Positions 27,211 to 37,102 of a stretch of DNA of 39,082 nt are shown here, piece after piece; the stretch's first letter is position 1, and the number at the start of each line of letters is the position of its first letter. The notes under the pieces were generated by a model. The model saw only the letters and a list, made by a program, of their open reading frames with translations, did no database searches and was not told the origin of the DNA. The position numbers were made by a program, and so were the translations under genes. Origin of the DNA: Comamonadaceae bacterium (GTDB lineage: Bacteria; Pseudomonadota; Gammaproteobacteria; Burkholderiales; Burkholderiaceae_C); the NCBI GenBank assembly GCA_947381325.1, contig CANCUP010000008.1, positions 1 through 39,082 on the forward strand, written 5' to 3'.

Positions 27211-28265
27211 TAGCCCAAGCGCTTCACCACGGCCTGCCCGGTGGCGTGCGTGCCCAATTTGCCGCCCACGTCGCGCGTGCATTCACCGTTGGCAATGCAG
27301 TCTTCCACGGCTTGGTCGATGGCTTGCGCAGCCTGCAAGTAAGCGGCGTTGCCGGAGCGCTGGGCATGCCAGCTCAGCAACATCGAGGCCGACAACACCA
27401 GCGAGAACGGGTTGGCAATGTCTTGGCCTGCAATGTCGGGGGCCGAGCCATGTGCCGCTTGGCCCATGGCGTTGTTCAAGCCCGCGTTCAAGGAGCCGCC
27501 CAGCCCCAAGCTGCCAGAGAGTTCTGCGGTGAGGTCCGACAAGATGTCGCCAAACATGTTGGTGGTCACGATCACGTCAAAGCGTGCCGGGGCGCGCACC
27601 ACGTGGGCCATCATGGCGTCGACGATGAAGTCGTCCACGGTGACTTCGGGGAAGTCTTGGGCCACGCGGTGGCACGCATCCAAGAACATGCCATCGGTGA
27701 CTTTGAGCACATTGTGTTTGTGCACCAGGGTCAGGTGGCGTTTGCGTTGCATGGCCAGTTCAAACGCGCTGCGTGCAATGCGCTCGCAGCATTCGCGGGT
27801 GATGCGACGCAGCGAGATGGCCACATCGGGTGTGACCAAGATTTCGCTGTTGCCCGACTCCACGTTGCGGTCGGCATAAAAGCCTTCGGTGTTTTCGCGC
27901 ACCACCACCAGGTCAAACGCCGAGGTGATGGTTTTCACGCCGGGGTAGGTGCGTGCGGGGCGGATGTTGGCAAACAGGTCCAGGCTCTTGCGGAAAAACT
28001 TGGAGGGGTTGATTTCGCCTTTGGCTTCGTCTTTGAAGTCGTAAGTGGCCATGGGACCGAGCATCAGGCCGTCGGCGTTTTTGACCTTCTCCAACAGTGC
28101 TGGGGTCACGGTGGCACCGTGCTTTTGCAAACTGGCGTGGCCGGCGATGTCGTGCATCAGCTCTAGGCCAAGGTTGAAGCGTTTGGAGGCGGCTTGCAGC
28201 ACATCGACGGTGACCGCCATGGTCTCGGGGCCAATGCCATCGCCAGGTAAAACAACAATTTTCAT
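27210..28265 (-). CDS. Isocitrate/isopropylmalate dehydrogenase family protein
   Basis: 'MKIVVLPGDGIGPETMAVTVDVLQ', 'VVVRENTEGFYADRN', 'VTTNMFGDILSDLTAELSGSLG', 'HGSAPDIAGQDIANP'. Confidence 0.9.
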   Translation of the reverse strand: MKIVVLPGDGIGPETMAVTVDVLQAASKRFNLGLELMHDIAGHASLQKHGATVTPALLEKVKNADGLMLGPMATYDFKDEAKGEINPSKFFRKSLDLFANIRPARTYPGVKTITSAFDLVVVRENTEGFYADRNVESGNSEILVTPDVAISLRRITRECCERIARSAFELAMQRKRHLTLVHKHNVLKVTDGMFLDACHRVAQDFPEVTVDDFIVDAMMAHVVRAPARFDVIVTTNMFGDILSDLTAELSGSLGLGGSLNAGLNNAMGQAAHGSAPDIAGQDIANPFSLVLSASMLLSWHAQRSGNAAYLQAAQAIDQAVEDCIANGECTRDVGGKLGTHATGQAVVKRLG

Positions 28266-28325
28266 AAACAACTTATCGGTGGGGCAAAAGGAAAGAGGGA
28301 CATGGTCAGAGAAACCTTGGACGGT

Positions 28326-29321
28326 TCACTGTTCCAGTTTCAGGTCGGCGTCTTTGATGAGCTTTTCAAACTTCACGGCCTCGTTGCGCACGTAATCGGC
28401 AAATTCAGCCGGTGTGTTTTTGGGCACGGCCATGTTGTCGCCTTCAAGGCGCGCACGAATGTCTGAAGATGCCAACAAGGCGTTGACATCGCGGTTCAAG
28501 CGATCAATCACATCGGCAGGCGTGCCTGCTGGCGCAAACAAACCGCCCCACAAGGTGTAGCTGAATCCAGGCAGGCCGGCTTCGGCCACGGTGGGCACAT
28601 TGGGCAAAGAGCTCATGCGGCGCGTGGTGGTCACGCCCAAGGCTTTGAGCTTGCCGCCTTTGATTTGCGGCATCGCCGCAGAGGCGCTGCTGAAGAAGGC
28701 TTGCAAGCGACCGGCCATCAAGTCCGACATCAGAGGACCCACGCCTTTGTAGGGCACGTGCACCATGTTGAGCTTCGCGCCCAGGGTCAAGGCCACGGCA
28801 GACAGATGGCCCGGGGTGCCAGCACCGACAGAGCCATAGCTGAACTCGCCCGGTTTGGCACGCGCCATTTGGATGAACTCGGCCACGGTGTTGTACGGGG
28901 CATCAACAGGCGCCAGCATGATCAAGGGCGCATTGCCAATCAGCACCACCGGCACGAGCTCTTTCATGGGGTCGTAGCCCAGGTCTTTCATGAGCACGCG
29001 GTTGACCGTGATCTCACCGGTCTGACCCAAGAAGAGCGTGTAGCCATCGTTTTTAGCCTTGGCCGCGATGCGTGTGCCCACCGTGCCCGACACGCCCGGC
29101 TTGTTGTCCACCACCACCGGTTGCTTGTACTGTGTGGAGAGCTTGTCGCTGACCAGGCGAGCAAACACATCGCCTTGCCCGCCGGGCGCATAGGCCACGA
29201 TGACGGTGACTGGTTTGTTCGGGTAGTCGGCATCGGCCTGCACGGCGGATGCGCCCATCAAGGCGAGTAATCCGGTTGCAAGAGCGCGCGCGAGCAGTTG
29301 GCGTTTGTTGTGGGGCGTCAT
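28326..29321 (-). CDS. Bug/TctC-family substrate-binding protein
   Basis: Signal peptide; 'YPNKPVTVIVAYAPGGQGDVFARLVSDKLS'. Confidence 0.93.
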   Translation of the reverse strand: MTPHNKRQLLARALATGLLALMGASAVQADADYPNKPVTVIVAYAPGGQGDVFARLVSDKLSTQYKQPVVVDNKPGVSGTVGTRIAAKAKNDGYTLFLGQTGEITVNRVLMKDLGYDPMKELVPVVLIGNAPLIMLAPVDAPYNTVAEFIQMARAKPGEFSYGSVGAGTPGHLSAVALTLGAKLNMVHVPYKGVGPLMSDLMAGRLQAFFSSASAAMPQIKGGKLKALGVTTTRRMSSLPNVPTVAEAGLPGFSYTLWGGLFAPAGTPADVIDRLNRDVNALLASSDIRARLEGDNMAVPKNTPAEFADYVRNEAVKFEKLIKDADLKLEQ

Positions 29322-29360
29322 GGTCTGTTCCTGGTGGGTTGCAATGGCGTGTGGTGCGAA

Positions 29361-29951
29361 TCAGCTGAGCAAGCGTTGGCGAATGTCAAGCGGTGACATG
29401 ACCTCCAAGGGCTCTGCGCCACCGTTGGGTATGCCCACTTGCGTGGCGTTGAGCAACATCGACACCATCACATAGGTGCCTGAGAGCACCGTCAAATCGA
29501 CCACGGCTTGCTCGCCCATGCTGCGGATGGCGCGCTGCCACAGGTCGTCGGGCACGCGGTGGTTTAGGCTGAGCTGGATGCAAAAGTCATACACCAAGGC
29601 TTCGTCGTCTTGCATGCCGCTTGGGCGTTGGCACTGGCGCAGCTGCTCAATGATGGCGGGCGATAAACCGGCTTTTTGTGCAATCGGGTCATGCGCCCAC
29701 CACTCGTATTGCGCATTGGCGATGCGCGCTTGAATCAGGATGGCAAACTCGTTCAAGCGTTTGCTCACCGAAGTTTTGAAACGCAGGTAATCCAGCAAGT
29801 CAAAACAACGCCTGGCCATGTCGGGGCTGCGCAGCAAGGTGTTGTAGGGGCCGCCCAGCGCAGCGCTAGAGACTTTGAGGATGTCGTCCGCCAGAGGTTT
29901 GACCTCGGGGGCCAGGTCTTCGTAGCGCAGTTGGGTAAAGCGTTCAGTCAT
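29361..29951 (-). CDS. Carboxymuconolactone decarboxylase family protein
   Basis: Start MTERFTQLRYEDLAP; 'LNEFAILIQARIANAQYEWWAHDPIAQKAGLS'. Confidence 0.85.
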   Translation of the reverse strand: MTERFTQLRYEDLAPEVKPLADDILKVSSAALGGPYNTLLRSPDMARRCFDLLDYLRFKTSVSKRLNEFAILIQARIANAQYEWWAHDPIAQKAGLSPAIIEQLRQCQRPSGMQDDEALVYDFCIQLSLNHRVPDDLWQRAIRSMGEQAVVDLTVLSGTYVMVSMLLNATQVGIPNGGAEPLEVMSPLDIRQRLLS

Positions 29952-29961
29952 GGTGGGCCTT

Positions 29962-30573
29962 TCAGGCATTAGGTTGTTCAAACAGTGTGCGTGCGGTGTT
30001 GGTGAAATGTGGGCGGCAGATGTCGCTCCAAGCGGTTGCGCGCACAGCCAGCCAAGGGGGAGAGCCCAAAGTCTCATGGGTGACCAAGTCGTAGCAGGCA
30101 TAAGACCTTGGCGCATGGTCCAGGTTCAGCAGTCGCCGCGCCAAGATGCACCCGGGCACAGTGGCCAAGCCAGGCATGTGTTCTTGGTCATACCACTTGA
30201 AAATTTCTGTCTCCCAGCCCTCATCCGTGTCGGTCTCGACCACATAGTGCACGCCGGGCGGCGCACCGAAACTGGCCCCCTCGCAGCGCAGCATCTCACG
30301 CAGACGCGACACTTCGGCGCTGTGGCCTGTCAAGGCGTGCCAACGCTTTTCAAAGTCTTGGCATTCTGTGCGGGTGGCTTCTTGCGCATGAGCCAAGTGC
30401 AGATAGATGTAGTGCATGGGCTGGCCGTTTTCGGCTTTGGCCGTGGCCACACTTTGCACCACCGCTTGGGACCAAGCGCTGTTGCCCATGGTGGCGTGCC
30501 AGCGCGCCACCGTGCCCGATGGGAAAGCACTGCTGGTTTTCAACAGCAGCGAATCACACAGCTGCGCGTCCAT
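29962..30573 (-). CDS. Hypothetical protein, probable EthD-like dimeric alpha/beta barrel
   Basis: 'FKWYDQEHMPGLATVPGCILARRLLNLDHAPRSYACYDL'. Confidence 0.6.
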   Translation of the reverse strand: MDAQLCDSLLLKTSSAFPSGTVARWHATMGNSAWSQAVVQSVATAKAENGQPMHYIYLHLAHAQEATRTECQDFEKRWHALTGHSAEVSRLREMLRCEGASFGAPPGVHYVVETDTDEGWETEIFKWYDQEHMPGLATVPGCILARRLLNLDHAPRSYACYDLVTHETLGSPPWLAVRATAWSDICRPHFTNTARTLFEQPNA

Positions 30574-30574
30574 G

Positions 30575-31099
30575 TCAGTGCCCAATGTGCAGCGCCACCA
30601 ACACGCGCGAGACCATGTTGTAGGCGCCAATGGTGATGCACAGGTCGAGCAGCGCTTGGCCTTGGAAGTGCGCATGGATGCGGGCAAACAAGGCATCGGG
30701 CACTTCGATGTCGCGGGTCATGGTGTCGGTGAGCTCCAGCACCAGTTGCTCCAACTCGGTGAACTCTGCCGAGATGGGCGTTTCTTTGACCGCCTCGACT
30801 TTGTGTGCAGCCATGCCTTCTTTCAAGGCGAAGGGCACATGGGCATCAAACTCGTAGGGCGCGCGGTTGAGCACGGCCACGCGCAAGATCACCAGTTCGC
30901 GCAGGTCGCCAGGCAAGCTGTTGCGCTGGCGCACGGCACGCGTGAACTCTTCCCAGCCTTGCGCCATGTCAGGGCTGTTGAGCAGGTGTTGGTAGAGCGC
31001 TGTGACCTTGCCGCGCTTGGCCACGATCTTGGCTTCAAGCTCAGCCAGCTCAGGGCGGGTACCGGGTGTGATGGGGGCGATGCGTGCGGTGTGTGTCAT
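30575..31099 (-). CDS. Carboxymuconolactone decarboxylase family protein
   Basis: 'LRELVILRVAVLNRAPYEFDAHVPFALKEGM'. Confidence 0.87.
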   Translation of the reverse strand: MTHTARIAPITPGTRPELAELEAKIVAKRGKVTALYQHLLNSPDMAQGWEEFTRAVRQRNSLPGDLRELVILRVAVLNRAPYEFDAHVPFALKEGMAAHKVEAVKETPISAEFTELEQLVLELTDTMTRDIEVPDALFARIHAHFQGQALLDLCITIGAYNMVSRVLVALHIGH

Positions 31100-31134
31100 G
31101 GTGGATGTCCGTGAGTGCGCGTGAAGGGGGGGTG

Positions 31135-32103
31135 TCAGTCCGCTGTGATTTTTTTGAGTCGAATCACACGGCCCCACTTGGTCATGTCGTTTTTCAACAG
31201 GGCGCTGAGTTCGGCCGAACTGTTGGCTGCAGGCTCTGCGCCCGAGGCAATCAGCTTGCCGCGCACGCTCTCAGTGGCCAAGGTGCGACGCACCGCTTGG
31301 TTGAGCCGCTCAAGCTCAGCAGGCGGCGTGTTCTTGTGCGCGAACAAGGCGTACCAGTTGTCCGAGTCCACACCGGGCACGCCAATTTCCTGGAAGGTTT
31401 TGACATCGGGAAACAGCGGATGGCGGCGTGTGGCCGCAATCGCCACGGGCTTGAGTTTGCCGTTGCGCACTTGGCCCATCAGACCGGGGATGTCGCCAAA
31501 GAAACCGTCCACATGGCCGGCCATCACATCGGTGATCGCGGGTGCCGCGCCTTTGTAGGGGATGTGAACCAAGTCGGTGTGGGTGGCGTCGGCCAACAAC
31601 TCCATCGCCAAGTGCGGCACGCTGCCGGTGCCAGACGATGCCATGGTCACGCGCTTGAGCTTGGCCGCTGCAATGAACTCTTGCGGGTTGTTGACCGGGT
31701 TGCTGGGGTGGACCACCAACATTTCCACGTTGTTCACCACCAACGACACGGGGGCCAAGTCGCGCACCGGGTCATAGGCCAGGTTGGGGTAGAGCGAGGG
31801 GTTGATGGCCACCGCCCCCACGCTGGTGAGCCACAGGGTTTGACCATCTGCGGGTGCTTTGAGCAGGGTGTCAGCCGCAATGGCACCGTTGGCGCCGGCC
31901 TTGTTTTCGACCATCACTTGGTGGCCGAGTTCTTTGCTCAGTTGATCGGTGAGTGTGCGTGCCACAAAGTCCACCGGGCCACCCGGTGGAAAGGCCACCA
32001 AGATGCGGGTGGCTTTGGTTTGCGCCGTGGCAAAGCTGGTCAGGCCTGCCAGCAAGCTCAGGGCCAGCAATTTGTGCAGGCGGCGTTTGGTCAAGCGTGT
32101 CAT
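31135..32103 (-). CDS. Bug/TctC-family substrate-binding protein
   Basis: 'TRILVAFPPGGPVDFVARTLTDQLSKELGHQVMVENKAGANGAIA'. Confidence 0.93.
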   Translation of the reverse strand: MTRLTKRRLHKLLALSLLAGLTSFATAQTKATRILVAFPPGGPVDFVARTLTDQLSKELGHQVMVENKAGANGAIAADTLLKAPADGQTLWLTSVGAVAINPSLYPNLAYDPVRDLAPVSLVVNNVEMLVVHPSNPVNNPQEFIAAAKLKRVTMASSGTGSVPHLAMELLADATHTDLVHIPYKGAAPAITDVMAGHVDGFFGDIPGLMGQVRNGKLKPVAIAATRRHPLFPDVKTFQEIGVPGVDSDNWYALFAHKNTPPAELERLNQAVRRTLATESVRGKLIASGAEPAANSSAELSALLKNDMTKWGRVIRLKKITAD

Positions 32104-32120
32104 GAGAGTCTCCTGGGTGT

Positions 32121-32933
32121 TCAGTCGCAACGCACAGACATGCCGCCGTCGACGATGATTTCGGTGCCGGTGATGAAGCGTGCTTCATCGCTGGCCAAAA
32201 ACAGCACCGCACTGGCGGTGTCTTGGCCGTCGCCCATGAAGGGCAAGGGAATGCGGGATTGGCGCTGGGCCAACAAGGCCTCCACATCGCCGCCCGCGCG
32301 TTGTTTGGCCAAGCGGGTCTCCACCATCGGGGTGTGCAACTGACCGGGCACGACAGTGTTCACGCGCACGCCTTTTTTGGCGTACTGCACCGCCATCACG
32401 CGACCCATTTGAATCACAGCAGCTTTGGTGGCGGCATAAGCCACTTGGGCGGAACCCGTCCAGCGGATGCCTGAGGTGGAGGACATGTTGACGATGGCAC
32501 CAGACCCTTGGGCTTCCATGAGGGGCAGCACATGTTTGCAAGTCAAGAACACGCTGGTGAGGTTGTGACCAATTTGCGCGTGCCACACCTCTTCGCTCAT
32601 CTCCACCGGGCCACCGGGGGCCGAGCCGCCCACGTTGTTGACCAGCACATCGATGCGACCAAATTGTTCAACCGTGGCGCGCACGGCTTGCGCGATGGAT
32701 TCGCTGCTCGTGACATCGCAGGTCACCGAAGAGATCTGGCCTTGGTTGACCCCAGTCACGGCTTGGGCGCGTGAGAGGGTTTCTTCCAGTCGCTCTTGTT
32801 CGCGGTCGAGCGCCATCACACGCGCGCCCTCTTGCACCATGCGCACCGAGATGGCCCGGCCATTGCCCCAGCCCGGGCCCACCGAACCGGCGCCGGTGAC
32901 CAGCACCACTTTGTCTTGCATGCGTCCTGCCAT
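32121..32933 (-). CDS. SDR family oxidoreductase
   Basis: 'VVLVTGAGSVGPGWGNGRAISVRMVQEG', 'VLVNNVGG', 'YAATKAAVIQMGR', C-terminal 'EIIVDGGMSVRCD'. Confidence 0.92.
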   Translation of the reverse strand: MAGRMQDKVVLVTGAGSVGPGWGNGRAISVRMVQEGARVMALDREQERLEETLSRAQAVTGVNQGQISSVTCDVTSSESIAQAVRATVEQFGRIDVLVNNVGGSAPGGPVEMSEEVWHAQIGHNLTSVFLTCKHVLPLMEAQGSGAIVNMSSTSGIRWTGSAQVAYAATKAAVIQMGRVMAVQYAKKGVRVNTVVPGQLHTPMVETRLAKQRAGGDVEALLAQRQSRIPLPFMGDGQDTASAVLFLASDEARFITGTEIIVDGGMSVRCD

Positions 32934-32949
32934 GGCGTGTCCTCGTGAT

Positions 32950-33840
32950 TCAGTGTTCAAAGCGGTAGAGCGCTTGGGGGTTGTCCACCAGCAGCGCTTG
33001 CACCAGCGCCGGCGTGGTGGCGATGCGCTGGATGGCGTCGGTCAACACGCCATCGTCGGGCACATGGGTGTGGTTGGGGTGCGGCCAGTCGCTGCCCCAC
33101 ACGCATTGCGTGGGGAAGGTGTCGACCAAATACTTGGCCAGCGCCACACCGTGCGGGTAGGGCGGTGAGGCCAGGGGCACCTTTTCGTCGATGCGGTCAA
33201 TGCCGCTGACCTTGACATGGAACATCGGCTTGTCCAGCAAGCGGCACAGTGCCTGAAAGTCGGCATGCTGCGCGCCGAGCGTGGCGTCGACACGGGCCAT
33301 GTGGTCAATCACCACCGGCACGGCCGATTTCGCCAGGCTAGGGCCCAGGGTGTGGACCAGGCTGCTTTCAAAATGCACTTGCAAGTGCATGTGACACTCG
33401 GCCAATCGATGGGTGAGTGCCAACAAGGCTTGGGGGTCGGCGCCGCCGCCCAAGTGCTTCATGAAGTTGAAGCGAACCCCCCGAAAGCCCAAGCTTGCCA
33501 AGCGTTGTAACTCGGGCAGGCCCACGTCCACGGGCACCAGAGCCACACCGAGGTAGCGACCGCCACCGGCTTGCAGGGTTTCTTCCACCGCCCGGTTGTC
33601 CATGCCGTGCACGGCGGATTGCACCACCACGCAGCGCTCAAACCCCAGGCGTTGGTGCCAGGCAAACAAGGCTTCTTTAGGGGCATCGGCTGGCACCTTC
33701 TGCAGCCCAGGTACATAGGGGAATCGGGCGGTCGGACCGAACACATGCACATGCGCGTCGCACGCGTGAGCAGGCAGTGGCCAACTCGGCTGAGACGGCG
33801 TGGTCATGTAGGTTTGAACAGGGGTAGGTGTGGGTGTCAT
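32950..33840 (-). CDS. Amidohydrolase family protein, 2-pyrone-4,6-dicarboxylate hydrolase-like
   Basis: 'ACDAHVHVFGPTARFPYVP', 'VIDHMAR', 'VSGIDRI', 'CVWGSDWPHPN'. Confidence 0.85.
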   Translation of the reverse strand: MTPTPTPVQTYMTTPSQPSWPLPAHACDAHVHVFGPTARFPYVPGLQKVPADAPKEALFAWHQRLGFERCVVVQSAVHGMDNRAVEETLQAGGGRYLGVALVPVDVGLPELQRLASLGFRGVRFNFMKHLGGGADPQALLALTHRLAECHMHLQVHFESSLVHTLGPSLAKSAVPVVIDHMARVDATLGAQHADFQALCRLLDKPMFHVKVSGIDRIDEKVPLASPPYPHGVALAKYLVDTFPTQCVWGSDWPHPNHTHVPDDGVLTDAIQRIATTPALVQALLVDNPQALYRFEH

Positions 33841-33842
33841 GG

Positions 33843-33864
33843 TGGGTGCAATTTTGGGTGCAAT
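33843..33864. repeat. Direct repeat TGGGTGCAAT-TT-TGGGTGCAAT in the amidohydrolase/LysR divergent region
   Basis: 10-bp unit, period 12. Confidence 0.6.
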
Positions 33865-33948
33865 CGCCCTCCTAGAATTGACCTTTTAAAAATATCAGCT
33901 ATGAGTTAAAAGCATGGCTCAAACCAACGACCCAAAGGATGTGCCCGC

Positions 33949-34839
33949 ATGAACTTGCAACGCTTGGAATACTTTGTGGCGGTCATCGATGCGGGCAGTT
34001 TGAGCCGGGCGGCAGCGATTTTGGACATGTCACAACCGGCGCTCAGCCGACAAATTGCGCTGCTCGAAGAAGAAACCGGACACCGCTTGTTGACCCGCCA
34101 CGGCCGTGGTGTGGAGGCGACCGAGACGGGCTTGGCCTTGATGGGCCACGCACGCGGTTTGTTTGAAGGCGTGGCGCGTGCCAAGGCCGACATGCGCGAG
34201 CGCCACAAAAGCCCACGTGGGCGCTTGACGATTGGCTTGCCCCCACGCGTGGCACACACCATGACCACCGACCTGGTGCAGAGCTTTCGCCAGCAATTCC
34301 CCGATGCCTCGATCAGCATCGCCGAAGGCTTGAGCGTGCCCTTGCGTGAGTGGTTGATGGCCGGGCGGCTTGATTTGGCGGTTTTGTTTGACCCGCCCAC
34401 CTCGCCCCAATTGACGCTGGAGACCTTGGTGCGGGAGGACCTGGTGTTGATCTCTTCGCACGCGCTGCCTGCGCGCATCAAACTGGCCGACGTGGGGCAC
34501 TACGAGTTGGTGTTGCCCAGCGGCCCACACGCCTTGCGCCAGTTGCTCGAAGACGCGGTGCAGCCGCGCGGCGTGATGTTGCGGGTGGTGGCCGAGGTGG
34601 ACTCGATCCAAACCGTGTTGCCCCTGGTGGCGCGTGGCGTGGCCAACACGGTGCTGCCCGTGAGCGCTCTGAAATCGTGGCCCTTGGGTACACCGCCGCA
34701 TGTGGCCCAGATCACCTCACCCCAAATTCGCAACCGCTTCACGCTGGCGGTGCCCAAGGCGCGGCCGTCTACCCAGCTCACACGTTATGGGCTGGAGCTG
34801 CTGCGCCGTTTGGTGCAGCAGCATTACGGTTCCCACTAG
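33949..34839 (+). CDS. LysR family transcriptional regulator
   Basis: 'MNLQRLEYFVAVIDAGSLSRAAAILDMSQPALSRQIALLEEETGHRLLTRHGRGVEATETG'. Confidence 0.95.
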   Translation: MNLQRLEYFVAVIDAGSLSRAAAILDMSQPALSRQIALLEEETGHRLLTRHGRGVEATETGLALMGHARGLFEGVARAKADMRERHKSPRGRLTIGLPPRVAHTMTTDLVQSFRQQFPDASISIAEGLSVPLREWLMAGRLDLAVLFDPPTSPQLTLETLVREDLVLISSHALPARIKLADVGHYELVLPSGPHALRQLLEDAVQPRGVMLRVVAEVDSIQTVLPLVARGVANTVLPVSALKSWPLGTPPHVAQITSPQIRNRFTLAVPKARPSTQLTRYGLELLRRLVQQHYGSH

Positions 34840-35906
34840 GCTCTGGACTGGTTGGCCAGCAGGCGCTCCACCACGCGCTTGGCCCGGTTGGGGCCGACAT
34901 CCACATGGATGTCGAGTTGCGGTGGATGGCCAAAGCGTTGTTGGTTTTGCCATTGCGCTTCGATGATGACTTTGTCTTCTAAAAAGGTGGCGGCGGTTTG
35001 CTGGACCACCAGATCGACGATGTTGTCTTTGTCGGGGTGTGGGTTGGTGGCGATGGTCCAGAAATAATGCGTGGTGGTGTCGGTCTCTGGCGTCACGCCG
35101 TGCAAGCCACGCATGTGAAAGCCTTCGCGCTGGGGGTCGTCGTAGCTGCCCGAGCCGACCTCCATCGCGCCGGTCCAGATCAGCTCATGGGTGACATGAA
35201 ACGCCACCTCTTGCCAACGGTCCACACGTCCGCTGAATGGCCAGGCTGCGGTGTAGGTGGGTGGCGGCTCTGAGTTGGGCATCAAGCGGGTGACTTTGAC
35301 CACATCGCCTTCTTGGCTCACGGTCAACTTGGCATTCATGTGGATGGCAGGATTGCCACCAATGGTTTTGGTGTGCACATAACCCAGGTGGCTCAAGTCC
35401 AGCAGGTTTTCGTGGATCAACATGTAGGGCGCATCGTAGTGGTAGCAGTCGCCGCCAAATTTGTAGTTGGGGTCGCTGTGCACCGGGTAGGCGGGTGGTT
35501 CATCTTGGGGGCTGGCATCGGGCGTGTCACCCACCCACACCCAAAGAATTTGGTCTCTCTCGCGCAAGGGGTAAGACACCACTTTGGCCTTGGCCGGAAT
35601 TTTGTCTTGACCTGGAATTTCGACGCACGTGCCTTCGTGCGAATACAACAGCCCGTGGTAGCCGCAGCGCAAGCCGCGCCCCTCGATCTTGCCGCACGAC
35701 AGCGGCAAGTCTTTGTGGCAGCAGCGGTCTTGCAGCGCAGCGACTTGGCCGTCTGGTGTGCGAAACAACACCATGGCCTGGCCCAACAGGGTACGGGCCA
35801 CGGGCTGGTCTTTCAGTTCCCAAGAAAAACCAGCGATCCACCACCGGTTCAGGGGAAAGGTTCTGCTCTGCCGTGTCAGATGAACCGGTTGTGAGGGGGC
35901 ATTCAT
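34836..35906 (-). CDS. Rieske (2Fe-2S) aromatic ring-hydroxylating oxygenase alpha subunit, VanA-like
   Basis: Rieske 'DRCCHKDLPLSCGKIEGRGLRCGYHGLLY'; mononuclear iron region 'LLDLSHLGYVH'. Confidence 0.9.
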   Translation of the reverse strand: MNAPSQPVHLTRQSRTFPLNRWWIAGFSWELKDQPVARTLLGQAMVLFRTPDGQVAALQDRCCHKDLPLSCGKIEGRGLRCGYHGLLYSHEGTCVEIPGQDKIPAKAKVVSYPLRERDQILWVWVGDTPDASPQDEPPAYPVHSDPNYKFGGDCYHYDAPYMLIHENLLDLSHLGYVHTKTIGGNPAIHMNAKLTVSQEGDVVKVTRLMPNSEPPPTYTAAWPFSGRVDRWQEVAFHVTHELIWTGAMEVGSGSYDDPQREGFHMRGLHGVTPETDTTTHYFWTIATNPHPDKDNIVDLVVQQTAATFLEDKVIIEAQWQNQQRFGHPPQLDIHVDVGPNRAKRVVERLLANQSRA

Positions 35907-35923
35907 GGTGTGTTCACTTCAAC

Positions 35924-37093
35924 TCAAGGGGTCACGGCTTTGACGGTGTCGATTTCGGTGTTCCAGAGTTGTCCGTTTTTACGCTCAACTTTTCGGATGT
36001 ACACGTCTTGCACGATGTCGCGTGTTTGTGCGCTGATTTGGATCGGGCCACGTGGGCTCTCAAAACTCAGGCCCTTCATGGCATCGACCAAGTCCATGCC
36101 TTTGCCTTGGCCCTTGGTGGCCTTGAGCGCGGTGTAGATGGCATGCATGCCGTCGTAGCCGCCCACGGCCATGAAGTTGGGGCGCATGCCGTTGTTGGCT
36201 TTGCCAAACGCAGCGACAAATTTTTTGTTCAAGGCCGAGTCATGCGATGCCGAGTAGTGGAACGAGGTCACCACACCCAGCGCGGCGTCACCCATGTCGT
36301 TCAAGGTGTCGTCGTCGGTCACACCCCCATCGCCAATCAGCTTGACGCCGGCTTTGTCCAAGCCACGCTCCGTGAACTGCTTCATCAAACTCACTGCTGG
36401 GCCGGAGGGGATGAACACAAACAAAGCGTCGGGTTTTTCGTCGCGAATTTTTTGCAGATAGGGCGCGAAGTCGGGGTTGCGCATGGGCACGCGGATTTCG
36501 CCCACCACTTTGCCCCCATCACGCTCGACGTGTTCTTTGAAGGTTTTCTCGGCGTCAATGCCGGGGCCGTAGTCGGAGACCATGGTCATCACACGGCCAA
36601 TTTTTTGACGCTTGACCCATTCGGCCATGGTGCCCGCGGACTGCGACAAGGTGTAGCTGGTGCGCACCAGGTAGGGCGAGGTGGCCACGATGCCGGTGGT
36701 GGCCGCTGCCATGATCACGGCTGGGGTTTTGCCTTGCGTGGCAATGGGGCCCACAGCCAGTGCAGAGGGCGTGATGCCAAAGCCTGCCAGCACATCGACC
36801 TTGTCGTTGACCACCAGCTCTTGGGCGATGCGCTTCGATTGGTCGGGCACACCGCCGTCGTCGCGCAAGATGACCTCGATTTTGCGTCCCGCCACCTCAC
36901 TGCCGTTGTCGGCCATGTAGAGCTTCACGGCGGCATCGATTTGTCGACCCGTGGATGCAAAGGGACCCGTCATGGGCAAGATCAAACCCACCTTGAAAGT
37001 GGGCGCTTGTGCAAACGCCAAGCTGGGCAGGCAGGCAGCGGCACAGGCCAGTTGAACCAAGAGGGCGCGTTTGGAGAGTCGGCGGTGGGTCAC
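35924..37093 (-). CDS. ABC transporter substrate-binding protein (branched-chain amino acid/LivJ-like)
   Basis: 'FKVGLILPMTGPFASTGRQIDAAVKLYMADNGSEVAGRKIEVILRDDGG'. Confidence 0.93.
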   Translation of the reverse strand: MTHRRLSKRALLVQLACAAACLPSLAFAQAPTFKVGLILPMTGPFASTGRQIDAAVKLYMADNGSEVAGRKIEVILRDDGGVPDQSKRIAQELVVNDKVDVLAGFGITPSALAVGPIATQGKTPAVIMAAATTGIVATSPYLVRTSYTLSQSAGTMAEWVKRQKIGRVMTMVSDYGPGIDAEKTFKEHVERDGGKVVGEIRVPMRNPDFAPYLQKIRDEKPDALFVFIPSGPAVSLMKQFTERGLDKAGVKLIGDGGVTDDDTLNDMGDAALGVVTSFHYSASHDSALNKKFVAAFGKANNGMRPNFMAVGGYDGMHAIYTALKATKGQGKGMDLVDAMKGLSFESPRGPIQISAQTRDIVQDVYIRKVERKNGQLWNTEIDTVKAVTP

Positions 37094-37102
37094 GGAGGTC
37101 TT

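Noticed and set aside
27195-28166. 323-aa plus-strand ORF
   Set aside because: Antisense to the IMDH-family gene, whose motifs are clear.
31084-32343. 419-aa plus-strand ORF
   Set aside because: Overlaps Bug SBP and SDR genes on the minus strand; shadow ORF in high-GC DNA.
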